Source of the DNA: Alistipes montrealensis
GTDB lineage: Bacteria > Bacteroidota > Bacteroidia > Bacteroidales > Rikenellaceae
Direction: 5' to 3'
Length of the DNA: 64,000 nucleotides
Assembly (NCBI RefSeq): GCF_018362775.1
Contig: NZ_JAGYXY010000001.1
Coordinates: 387,126-451,125 of the forward strand
Part shown: one piece after another, positions 54,291-61,562 of the stretch
Numbering within the stretch: the stretch's first letter is position 1
Layout of the letters: each line of letters begins with the position of its first letter
The notes under the pieces: generated by a model
What the model was told of the DNA's origin: nothing
The model's input: the letters and a program-made list of their open reading frames with translations, nothing else
The model's database searches: none
Program-made: the position numbers and the translations under genes

Positions 54291-55550
54291 ATGAAGCATT
54301 TAGGACTATTTCTTTTGACACTCGCATTTGTAGCCTGCCACGACGATACGCCGAAGCAGCCATATTACATAACAATTAATGAAAACAAGGTCGTAACCGA
54401 CTATGCAGGTATTCAGAAACGCATAGAAGTTACGTCAAATTGCGATTGGTCAATCGGGGTTATTCCGAAATGGTGCATAATCGAAAAAGTCGCTGTGGAC
54501 AATGCGAAATATCTGGATGTACAGGTGTTGCCAAACGATACGGAAACTCCGCGCGAGGCAACGATAACGCTGTCTTACTCGCACGACAGATACAAATTGA
54601 CGGCAGCCGAACTGTTCATTTCCCAATCCGGACAGGAAAAGCCGGAATACGATCCTTTGCAGTGGCACACGTTCGCAGTTAATAAATTCAACGATAACAA
54701 ATACGACCTTCTGCCGGATAATGTTATGCGCAAATACCGGATCTTGGCCGAACAGTCATTCATAAACCCGGCATTCAGGACGCAGGTTTTTCCGGGGCAT
54801 TTGATTAACTGCCATACCAATAACCGTATATTAACAGTCTACGACCAATATACTTACAATCCTATCACGATTAGCGCCTTTGTCAATGGCGTGTTTTATA
54901 AAAAGGAATTGCTGCCCTCATTAGACGGTATGAATGAAATGGTGCAGCAAATAACTTCCGAATTGCCGACGCAAAGTCCGCAATTCTATTACGTCGGCCC
55001 GTTGCAATACTACTCACACAGGCATCTGCACCTGCTGGGAGTAGGCAACCTGGGCCTCAACCTCGATGAACTGATAAGCGGAGAACCCTATACTGAAAAA
55101 GAAATGGGGAAACGGACGGGTTTTTTCTATAACTATTCCTGGGAAATGTTTATGATCAGGATGGATAATCCTCTTAAACTAATTCAAGAAACAATTAGCG
55201 AGGAACAACTACCCGATATGTCCTATATTACCCACATGACCTTTGGCCGAATGTCTTTGCTTTTCGTTGAGACAGACCAGGAATATACGAAGGCAATAAG
55301 CGTTGTTGATAAAATCATTAAAAAGGAAGAGTTGAGTGCGGATGATATTCAGGTTAAGAATGATCTTCTCGCCTATTATATGTATTTCGATAAAAGCAAC
55401 AACGTGCAAACGGTAAAAGGCGGCGACGAACTGATCGGAAGATTTATCAGCGACATAGGATCGCTGAATATCACACCTTTAGGGTTCAACACAAATAAAC
55501 TATCAAACAGTCAGGTTGGAAATTTAGCAATAGAATTTACATTGCAGTAG
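54291..55550 (+). CDS. BACON-domain CDC-like lipoprotein
   Basis: A 419-residue lipoprotein (Cys 16 in LTLAFVAC). Residues about 25-115 look like a BACON domain (VTSNCDWSIGVIPKWCIIE...ATITLSYS). The remainder aligns by eye with cholesterol-dependent-cytolysin core segments: QVFPGHLINCHTNN matches the CDC IYPGALxLANK region, NPITISAFVNG the SIDLPG strand, and MTFGRMSLLFVET the NVAYGRTIYVKLET strand. Domain 4 is absent. A BACON-CDC fusion is unusual; BACON modules bind glycan or mucin in other proteins. It may be a pore-complex partner or a decoy/immunity protein. A Met two codons upstream is an alternative start. Confidence 0.75.
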   Translation: MKHLGLFLLTLAFVACHDDTPKQPYYITINENKVVTDYAGIQKRIEVTSNCDWSIGVIPKWCIIEKVAVDNAKYLDVQVLPNDTETPREATITLSYSHDRYKLTAAELFISQSGQEKPEYDPLQWHTFAVNKFNDNKYDLLPDNVMRKYRILAEQSFINPAFRTQVFPGHLINCHTNNRILTVYDQYTYNPITISAFVNGVFYKKELLPSLDGMNEMVQQITSELPTQSPQFYYVGPLQYYSHRHLHLLGVGNLGLNLDELISGEPYTEKEMGKRTGFFYNYSWEMFMIRMDNPLKLIQETISEEQLPDMSYITHMTFGRMSLLFVETDQEYTKAISVVDKIIKKEELSADDIQVKNDLLAYYMYFDKSNNVQTVKGGDELIGRFISDIGSLNITPLGFNTNKLSNSQVGNLAIEFTLQ

Positions 55551-55589
55551 ACGTTCTGATCTACATTGTTCCACTAAATTTTTAACATT

Positions 55590-56639
55590 ATGAAAACAAA
55601 CTTTTCGAAGTTTGGAAGCATCGTATTGGTGCTTTCAATGGCAGTGTGTGCATACTCTTGCACGAAAGAGGAACCGGAAACCACCCCGGAAAAAGTGAAA
55701 TCCTCCAAATATATTCCCGATCCTATCGTCCTGCCTACGGACCATCTGGAGTGGGACGAATCCTATCATCCATACGACAAGACCACCCGAGCCAACAACG
55801 AAAGCGACCAGATGGCCGTAACTTCCTCTAATGTTTTTTTAGGCGCTGTATATACGGGAAAATCTATTGAAAATTTGACTTATGACTGGATTCAAAAGCC
55901 TATTGAACCGATTTATGTTACATTCACATTTCCTCGTTATTATTTCGACGAAATTCAAAGACCCTCGGTATCAGGGATGTATCAGTCATTGCAGAAAGCA
56001 ACCGATTCATCGGAGTTTAGCGGGGAGCAATCTCTTGGATTTGAATATGATATGCGCCAGTTTTTCAAATATAGTGAACTAAAATTAGCTTTCGGCGCCA
56101 ATCTAAATATTGCCACCTTCTTTAAATTAGACGCCTCGGTAAACTATACGAATATTAAAAGTAAATCGGGATTATTTGTTCGTGTAGTTCAAAAAAACTT
56201 TTCGATGATTATGGACTATCCCTACGATGGTAATATCTTTTTGAATAATGATGATCTGAACGGCGTTTTGTCTAAATCTCCTGTTTATATAAATTCTATC
56301 ATATTCGGACGCATGGCAATTATCGCCATAGAGAGCGATTATAGTTTCGATGAATTGAGGTCAGCAGTCAAGGCTTCGTTTTCCGCCGGAATCGTCGGTG
56401 GCGAGATAAACATTTCTGCTGAACAAAAGAAAATTCTGCAAGAATCGACGATGCGTTTATGCGTGACCGGCGGTAAAGGCAGTGACGTGGCTAAAATCGT
56501 CGAAGGCTATGACAAATTCAATGAGTTCATAGTAAACGGAGGTGAATTTACCAAAGAGGTTCCGGGTGCGCCGATCTTCTTCACAGCAAATTATGCCGAA
56601 GATAACTCCGTTTTCCGAACTTCGTTCGCCACTGAATAA
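55590..56639 (+). CDS. Short CDC-like lipoprotein (no domain 4)
   Basis: A 349-residue protein with a lipoprotein-type signal (Cys 24 in AYSCTKEEP, acidic residues after Cys as in surface-export signals). Matches to the thiol-activated cytolysin core are strong: VFLGAVYTGKS, PIYVTFTFP, YINSIIFGRMAIIAIES (CDC: VSNVAYGRTIYVKLET), and the domain-3 end GAPIFFTANYAEDNSVFRTSF (CDC: YPISYTSVFLKDNSVAAV). It stops there, so the membrane-binding domain 4 is missing. A TTRAN site at Arg 67 may be a proteolytic activation point. Short and long CDC-like partners are known in Bacteroidota. Confidence 0.85.
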   Translation: MKTNFSKFGSIVLVLSMAVCAYSCTKEEPETTPEKVKSSKYIPDPIVLPTDHLEWDESYHPYDKTTRANNESDQMAVTSSNVFLGAVYTGKSIENLTYDWIQKPIEPIYVTFTFPRYYFDEIQRPSVSGMYQSLQKATDSSEFSGEQSLGFEYDMRQFFKYSELKLAFGANLNIATFFKLDASVNYTNIKSKSGLFVRVVQKNFSMIMDYPYDGNIFLNNDDLNGVLSKSPVYINSIIFGRMAIIAIESDYSFDELRSAVKASFSAGIVGGEINISAEQKKILQESTMRLCVTGGKGSDVAKIVEGYDKFNEFIVNGGEFTKEVPGAPIFFTANYAEDNSVFRTSFATE

Positions 56640-56693
56640 GTTGTAAAACATCTCCTAATACTGCATTGTTATCCTTAGAAGAACAAAAAGATA

Positions 56694-56897
56694 TTGATGT
56701 TCAGTGTCGTCAGGTCCCTCACAATCGGAGGGCTCCAACAAGGTCCTCCGTTCTTAGACACACTCGTCAATATGAAAATGGCAAGTATAGCCAGCTTAAT
56801 CCCGTTGCACCATTATACTTGTACATATCACTATGTAAAGGATAGCTTTCCCTTTAGTATGTATATCGACTTAACAATCAATTATGCGAAAAAATAA
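56694..56897 (+). pseudogene. Decayed 3' fragment of a CDC-like gene
   Basis: Reading across two frameshifts gives SLTIGGLQQGPPFLDTLVN, then YENGKYSQLNPVAPLYLYI, then HYVKDSFPFSMYIDLTINY and a stop. These follow in order the long toxin's YLIGGNGSTSVESFSGLNGF, IKKGSFSRDQPGAPIFCTF and NVKDNSPLSINFKFSV. So the gap between the short and long CDC-like genes holds the remains of a further copy ending at the end of domain 3. The match is by eye and needs the frameshifts, so it is moderate in strength. Confidence 0.6.
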
Positions 56898-56929
56898 TAT
56901 TTCTACCCTACTAATCCTAACCGTAATTT

Positions 56930-58543
56930 ATGAAACGAATAATATATTTCGGGGCTATTGTATGCAGCATATTAATAGCATCCTGCACTAAGGTCGATGA
57001 TAGTCCGAACGGAGCCGGAAAAGCCGAATCCACTAAAACGTCTGACATCGTTATCGACATCAATACGACACGAAGTGCCGGAAATATTCTTGGGGCTGTG
57101 GCCGAGAATGGGTCGGGGCCTGCAACCAGAGCCATGGGCGACGATCCCTTTACAGAGATTCGAAAAGTAGAATGCTTTGAATCTGTGGTATTGCCGGAAT
57201 TGCATCCGCATATCTGGATAGGCAACATTATGACTAAAGGCTCCGTTGCAAACTGCGCCTATAAACCGCTGATCTATCCCAGAGAGCCGATAACCGTGTC
57301 GCTCACTCTGCCTGGAACTTCTCCGCAGGAGATTGAAAACCCTGCATACAGTAGATTTATGGCTTATATTCAAGAGCAAACTGGCAACGGTACATTTTTA
57401 CAAAATGGCGAATTTAGCTTCTCAACGGAACAATTCTCATCCTACAATGAATTGAAAGTTGCCTTCGGAAGTAATACTAATATAAATAATATTTTTTGGG
57501 GTTCATCTTCAAGTTCTTCCAGCACGGAACATTTAATAAATAAGGCGACTGGATTGTATATAAAATTCTATCAGAGCAGCTATAAGGCGATTATGGACTA
57601 CCCACAAGGACAGATTGCAAGCATTCCGGCAAATATGATTGATTCGACGGTGTATTTAAATTCCATCACCTTTGGTCGATTAGGCATTCTGGCGTTGGAA
57701 ACAAATGAAACTGCATTCGATGCAAAAGTTCATATTGAGAATATATTTAGGACTATTTTTTATAGCAGTTCCTCGACTTTTACAAAAGAAGAACAATCGT
57801 TTTTGAGTGGTTGTGATTTTAAAGTATACCTGATTGGAGGCAATGGAAGCACCTCAGTTGAGTCTTTTTCGGGTCTCAATGGGTTTATTCAACACATCAA
57901 GAAAGGATCATTCAGCAGGGACCAACCTGGTGCGCCCATATTTTGCACCTTTAATAATGTAAAGGATAATTCTCCTTTAAGCATCAATTTCAAATTCAGC
58001 GTAAAAAAAGAACCGGTATATGTGGAATTAATACAAAGACCTGTAACGATACTTCCTCGCAACAAGCAATATGCAGGTATTATAAATAAGCCTGGGTATT
58101 TGGACAATCTTTCTAAAATAAGGGGGCATGGTGAGTTATTCATCAATTTTTATAGAGATCGGGCGAAAGTAAAAACCATAGCTGATCCCAGAATCGTTTT
58201 TAAGGTAATTGAGAAAAAAACAGAACGGCGTTTTCCGAAATCAGGTGCTACGAAAACTACTACTACAATAACTGAAACTGAGGTACAAAATGCCGGGAAT
58301 GATACATTTGCCGGCGTCTCATGGAAATATATAAAAGGCTATGGTCGAGGTGGTAGCGTAACATACGACTATAATTCGATAATAAGTATGTATACATATC
58401 AACCACCCGGTTCAGGACGATACTCAACAACTGATGCTATTGAATGCGAGTATGAATATTCGATAGAAGATAACGATAACTTTGTTGTTATTGGGAAACC
58501 TTTGAATCAGAATAATACACCTCTCTCTCGCAGAGATGAGTAA
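56930..58543 (+). CDS. Long CDC-like lipoprotein toxin with domain 4
   Basis: A 537-residue lipoprotein (Cys 19 in LIASCTKVDD). Residues about 90-385 follow the cholesterol-dependent-cytolysin core: PITVSLTLPG, ELKVAFGSNTNIN, LNSITFGRLGILALETNE, DFKVYLIGGNGS and GAPIFCTFNNVKDNSPLSI. Domain 4 begins at about residue 400 with HGELFINFYRDRAKV, where CDCs have HSGAYVAQFEVAWDEV. The CDC undecapeptide (ECTGLAWEWWR) is absent, so cholesterol is not the expected target; this is the CDC-like (CDCL) type. Arg 48 (TTRSA) and Arg 67 (ATRAM) are candidate cleavage points. The stop overlaps the start of an orphan domain-4 reading frame (TAATG). Confidence 0.87.
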   Translation: MKRIIYFGAIVCSILIASCTKVDDSPNGAGKAESTKTSDIVIDINTTRSAGNILGAVAENGSGPATRAMGDDPFTEIRKVECFESVVLPELHPHIWIGNIMTKGSVANCAYKPLIYPREPITVSLTLPGTSPQEIENPAYSRFMAYIQEQTGNGTFLQNGEFSFSTEQFSSYNELKVAFGSNTNINNIFWGSSSSSSSTEHLINKATGLYIKFYQSSYKAIMDYPQGQIASIPANMIDSTVYLNSITFGRLGILALETNETAFDAKVHIENIFRTIFYSSSSTFTKEEQSFLSGCDFKVYLIGGNGSTSVESFSGLNGFIQHIKKGSFSRDQPGAPIFCTFNNVKDNSPLSINFKFSVKKEPVYVELIQRPVTILPRNKQYAGIINKPGYLDNLSKIRGHGELFINFYRDRAKVKTIADPRIVFKVIEKKTERRFPKSGATKTTTTITETEVQNAGNDTFAGVSWKYIKGYGRGGSVTYDYNSIISMYTYQPPGSGRYSTTDAIECEYEYSIEDNDNFVVIGKPLNQNNTPLSRRDE

Positions 58544-58980
58544 TGAGAGGTTGGGGGGGGGTATATGTCAAATTCTACCGGGATAGAGCCAAAGTATCCA
58601 CGATTACACATGCTGCATTACCGATTAATGTTCTATTAAAGCATACGTGTATCACGCATTATCCGGATGGCAGAACAGAACAAGAGGTCACAACAAAAAC
58701 AGTAGAAATAAAAAATGCCGGACAAGAAACATCGATGGATGTAGGATGGCCGTATACTTACTATGTGGGTGGTAGGAGAGACCCCGGCGCAGAAAAAATT
58801 GGATACGATCCTATAATTTGGATGTATGACTATGCGCCTGGAAAAAAAGATCGTCGTGGTCAAATGGGGCCTTCTACTGAGGATATTTACGAATATTCAT
58901 TAGTCGGAAGTGAATACCATGTTATTCTCGGCAAACCTCTAAATCAAGATAATTGCCCTCTCTCCCGAAAAGATAAATAA
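58543..58980 (+). CDS. Orphan CDC domain-4 cassette
   Basis: A 145-residue frame with no signal peptide. After MRGWGG it matches the long toxin's domain 4 from start to end: VYVKFYRDRAKV (toxin LFINFYRDRAKV), VEIKNAGQETSMDVGW (toxin VQNAGNDTFAGVSW), YEYSLVGSEYHVILGKPLNQDN (toxin EYSIEDNDNFVVIGKPLNQNN) and PLSRKDK (toxin PLSRRDE). The middle differs strongly. Its ATG overlaps the toxin stop and it is separated from the domain by nine G, so a change of tract length puts the domain out of frame with that start. It looks like a spare target-binding domain. Confidence 0.82.
   Translation: MRGWGGVYVKFYRDRAKVSTITHAALPINVLLKHTCITHYPDGRTEQEVTTKTVEIKNAGQETSMDVGWPYTYYVGGRRDPGAEKIGYDPIIWMYDYAPGKKDRRGQMGPSTEDIYEYSLVGSEYHVILGKPLNQDNCPLSRKDK
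58553..58561 (+). repeat. G9 homopolymer tract at the head of the domain-4 cassette
   Basis: Nine G followed by TAT lie inside the first codons of the cassette frame. Only tract lengths of 9 plus or minus multiples of 3 keep the ATG at 58543 in frame with the domain. Confidence 0.9.
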
Positions 58981-59028
58981 TAGCAAATCTGACGCTTTCA
59001 AAATTAATATTCGGTACTATGTATGAAG

Positions 59029-59059
59029 ACAGGCCGGACGAAATTCTCGTCCGGCCTGT
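59029..59059. terminator. Bidirectional terminator at the end of the toxin locus
   Basis: A perfect 13-bp stem ACAGGCCGGACGA/TCGTCCGGCCTGT with an AATTC loop and T run lies between the cassette and the converging relaxase-like gene. Confidence 0.9.
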
Positions 59060-59063
59060 TTTG

Positions 59064-60257
59064 TTAGCGTGAAATACCCTGCTTCTTGCGGCGTTTGCGC
59101 TTGCGTGAAAGATTCTGCCGCAGGGCTTCGAACTCTTCCTGCGACATGGGGCCGTCCTCGGCGAGTTGTCCCAGCAGGTCGCTCGCGGCCCGGAACAGGC
59201 TTTCGCCGATACCGCGGGATGCGGGTTGCGCCGGGCGCGGCTGCGGAGATAATCCGCGCGGCTCCGTGTGGATCTTCTCCGTCTGCCGCGGTGGTGTCGG
59301 GGCGGGCTTCGGCGGCTGTTCTGCTGTCTGACCTGCAGGCGGCACGACGCGCGGCGGTACGGCTGTTTCGGAACGCTGCGGTTTGGGCTGTTCCGCCGCC
59401 TGCTGCCGGGGTGTCGCCGGAGCCGGGGCCATGAGCTTCGGAAGCAGCGACGCCCGGTCCGCATGGGGATTGTTGAACAACTCCTGAAAGACATTGGCCG
59501 AATAACTCTTACCCAGCCGGGAGCCGTTCAGCACGATTTTCGTCCGGTGGTTTACGAACGTTGCGCCCGTGATGCGTCCGTCTTTGTTCTCCCGCAATAC
59601 GGCGTCGATGCCGTCGGCTTTGAGCAGGCGCACGAACTCGTCCTGCGTCCGGGCGCGGTGCATGGCGCGGGCCACGGTCGCACGAATGGGACCCTTTATC
59701 TGCTCGGATTTGATGTCGGCGTCGTTCCTGACGATCTGCTTTTGCAGAAACTTGTAGCCGCCTTTCGGGGTCAGGGACGAGGATTTGATCGGCGAGCCGA
59801 CCCACGCGCCCTGTTCGTCGGTGGCGGTATAAACGATGCCGTTCCACCGCTTACCGTCGGCTTCGCCCTTGCGTTCCTCCAGATCGACATTATAGAGATT
59901 CAGCAGGGTTCGGTACTCAGTAATCGAGCCGAACCTATACTGCTCGGCTAACAGCGTAGGCAGATTGTTGTTAAACATGAACACGCACATTTCGATTTCA
60001 ATGTCGAGTAGTTCGATCAATAAATCAGTCTGCGTTTGTGGTTTGGCAAGCGCAGTTTTTTTTGTATATTTTACATATACCTCGATTTGTTTTAGCCCCC
60101 GCAACTTGTCAATAGGATTAGAGGCGACTTCATTTAATTTGCAGATCAGTTTGCTAAAGCCCTCTGCAAAGACTTCCAGTTTATCTTCAAGTGCTTTACT
60201 TTGAAGATACCGCAAAAGCTGTTTCAGCGTTTTGCCATTCAGGTTTGCATCATTCAT
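59064..60257 (-). CDS. Relaxase C-terminal-type protein lacking the catalytic domain
   Basis: A 397-residue protein. Residues about 110-275 match the C-terminal half of Bacteroidota MobB-type relaxases (YRTLLNLYNVDLEERKGE; WNGIVYTATDEQGAWVGSPIKSS; TGATFVNHRTKIVLNGSRLGKSYSANVF). The N-terminal HUH nuclease domain is replaced by about 105 unrelated helical residues, and the C-terminus is a Pro/Gln-rich linker plus a basic tail (RKRKRRKKQG). It cannot nick DNA by itself. It may be a remnant, or an accessory factor that lets the element use a helper's transfer machinery. Confidence 0.75.
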   Translation of the reverse strand: MNDANLNGKTLKQLLRYLQSKALEDKLEVFAEGFSKLICKLNEVASNPIDKLRGLKQIEVYVKYTKKTALAKPQTQTDLLIELLDIEIEMCVFMFNNNLPTLLAEQYRFGSITEYRTLLNLYNVDLEERKGEADGKRWNGIVYTATDEQGAWVGSPIKSSSLTPKGGYKFLQKQIVRNDADIKSEQIKGPIRATVARAMHRARTQDEFVRLLKADGIDAVLRENKDGRITGATFVNHRTKIVLNGSRLGKSYSANVFQELFNNPHADRASLLPKLMAPAPATPRQQAAEQPKPQRSETAVPPRVVPPAGQTAEQPPKPAPTPPRQTEKIHTEPRGLSPQPRPAQPASRGIGESLFRAASDLLGQLAEDGPMSQEEFEALRQNLSRKRKRRKKQGISR

Positions 60258-60688
60258 AAGCTATGGATTAGGAGTTATGTGTGTCAATACCTATCACGCA
60301 TACATCCGTCACCCCATATTCTTCATAGTCAAGTTTCCGTTCTCAATAAATTTACATAATTTTTAGTACAACGACAAATTATTAATACAATATTTTACAT
60401 TCAACCATTACTTATTGTCGTTTTTTTACTATTAAAGACTATGTCATTGGCAGGTTCATACCCCATTTTTCAATTTAACATTTTTCTAATCAGAATATTT
60501 GCATTTTTCAGTTACTTTTACTACCTTTACATACAGAAACAAGTCATTGGACGGCCAAACCCTAGACAATACTTGCCAACTAAGTTCTTTACCATAGGCC
60601 GTAACTAAAACGTAACCAAATGAGAAAAACGGTTTACTCCGTCTCTCTAATACGCGATTAGACAAGACCTTACAAAAAAGACAAGATA
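60258..60688. other. AT-rich region between the relaxase-like gene and attR
   Basis: No credible gene. It contains ACGTAACC at 60610-60617 and the related CCGTAACT just before it, which resemble the GGTTACGA sites at the other end and may be arm sites for the integrase or an excision factor. Confidence 0.5.
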
Positions 60689-60706
60689 AGCCCCTGAGGG
60701 GGTACA
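60689..60706 (+). repeat. attR (right attachment repeat)
   Basis: AGCCCCTGAGGGGGTACA is identical to attL at 38605-38622. It is a fragment of the tRNA-Lys 3' end without the rest of the tRNA. Confidence 0.92.
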
Positions 60707-60710
60707 AAGC

Positions 60711-60743
60711 AAAAGACTGATAATCAATGATTATCGGTCTTTT
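60711..60743. terminator. Original tRNA-Lys terminator displaced by the element
   Basis: A 15-bp stem AAAAGACTGATAATC/GATTATCGGTCTTTT with one G-T pair and a strong T run lies 5 bases after attR. Joined to the tRNA it would be at the normal distance, so it is probably the pre-insertion terminator. Confidence 0.8.
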
Positions 60744-60872
60744 TGTTTTTGTGCGCCTGCCCTGTCGTCGGGCATTTTCGGACGGGAAAGAAGGTGTTTT
60801 CGGGGAAATGTTTAACACTTTGTTTAACACTAAATCGGTTGGTTAAACTTGTTTGCGCAACAATGCAAACAA

Positions 60873-60953
60873 ATGAATATCAGCATTAACGCCGTCTTTC
60901 GCAAAGACAGAGTGAACACCAAAAAGTCGGAAGAAAAAATCTTCCAATCATGA
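60873..60953 (+). pseudogene. N-terminal remnant of another tyrosine recombinase
   Basis: A 26-codon frame reads MNISINAVFRKDRVNTKKSE then loses similarity and stops. The opening is the typical start of Bacteroidota integrases (xxISxxAVFRKDRVNxKGE). It is preceded by repeats of GTTTAACAC, again like arm sites. It marks an older element at the same tRNA. Confidence 0.6.
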
Positions 60954-61055
60954 ATGACTTTAGGGTCGCCCTTATTATTTCTGCCCCTCCCCGAAAACTG
61001 AGCTAAATGATTTTTGTCCGGACTTACCGGGCTTCATGTTACAGATTAGGGGGTA

Positions 61056-61318
61056 ATGATTTGCAAATTTTGCGGACACGAGTGTAAAAAAGACGGGTAT
61101 CAAGCCAACGGCACTCAAAGGTATCAATGTAAACGCTGTCGCAAGAAACAATAAGAAGGATATACGTATAATGCTTATTCTCCCGGGTTGAACGAAAAGA
61201 TCGTTCTTTACACCAAAGAAGGTACGGGAATTCGAAGCACGGCAAGAACCGTAGAACAGTATCAAGAACGAAAACACGAGCAACAAAGCCATGCCGCGAA
61301 TCCTGTTTCGGCATTGTA
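61056..61318 (+). pseudogene. IS1-family InsA-type transposase remnant
   Basis: The frame reads MICKFCGHECKKDGYQANGT, QRYQCKRCRKKQ, an in-frame TAA, then EGYTYNAYSPGLNEKIVLYT and KEGTGIRSTARTV before diverging. The zinc-finger CxxC...CxxC pair and the NGTQRYxCKxC motif are those of IS1 InsA. There is no InsB part, and the reading frame is broken, so it is dead. Confidence 0.8.
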
Positions 61319-61562
61319 GATACAGTATTGGACTTAGCCGATACGCAGGCCTATGAAGAACAGCAGAGACCAATTCAATGGTGGAGAAAACGAAGATTAT
61401 GCAAATTATACAATACGTAATAATTGTTTTATTGAGTGAGATTCGTAATTATCGTATCAGGCTAATTGTAATATATTAAAACGAGGGGTTTGCGAATAAT
61501 CGCTTAATGGGATTCGCTTTTTTGGTAAAATATACTTAATTTAGCCACATACTAACCGAATC

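Larger units (their letters stand above)
38605..60706. mobile_element. 22.1-kb integrative element in tRNA-Lys
   Basis: An 18-bp direct repeat, AGCCCCTGAGGGGGTACA, forms both ends; the left copy is the tRNA 3' end. The integrase gene is next to the left end, reading inward. Base composition inside is mixed, with AT-rich blocks (40.9-42.2, 46.2-47.3, 51.8-59.0 kb) unlike the GC-rich flanks. There is no conjugation machinery and only a relaxase C-terminal part, so the element is at most mobilisable, or it depends on a helper. Cargo includes HEPN and nucleotidyltransferase-HEPN proteins, a Fic protein and a CDC-like toxin locus. Confidence 0.9.

Noticed and set aside
34567..60331. A 14-base match (ATTCTTCATAGTCA) at 34567 and 60318 as alternative element ends
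   Set aside because: It is short, AT-rich, contains a common start-codon context in reverse, and does not coincide with a tRNA or integrase. The 18-bp tRNA repeat is far better.
38605..60706. The element as a prophage
   Set aside because: No capsid, portal, terminase or tail genes are seen; ORF6N proteins also occur on non-phage elements.
60486..60830. 114-codon minus-strand frame spanning attR
   Set aside because: It crosses the element boundary and the tRNA terminator hairpin, so it cannot be an old gene, and it has no domain.
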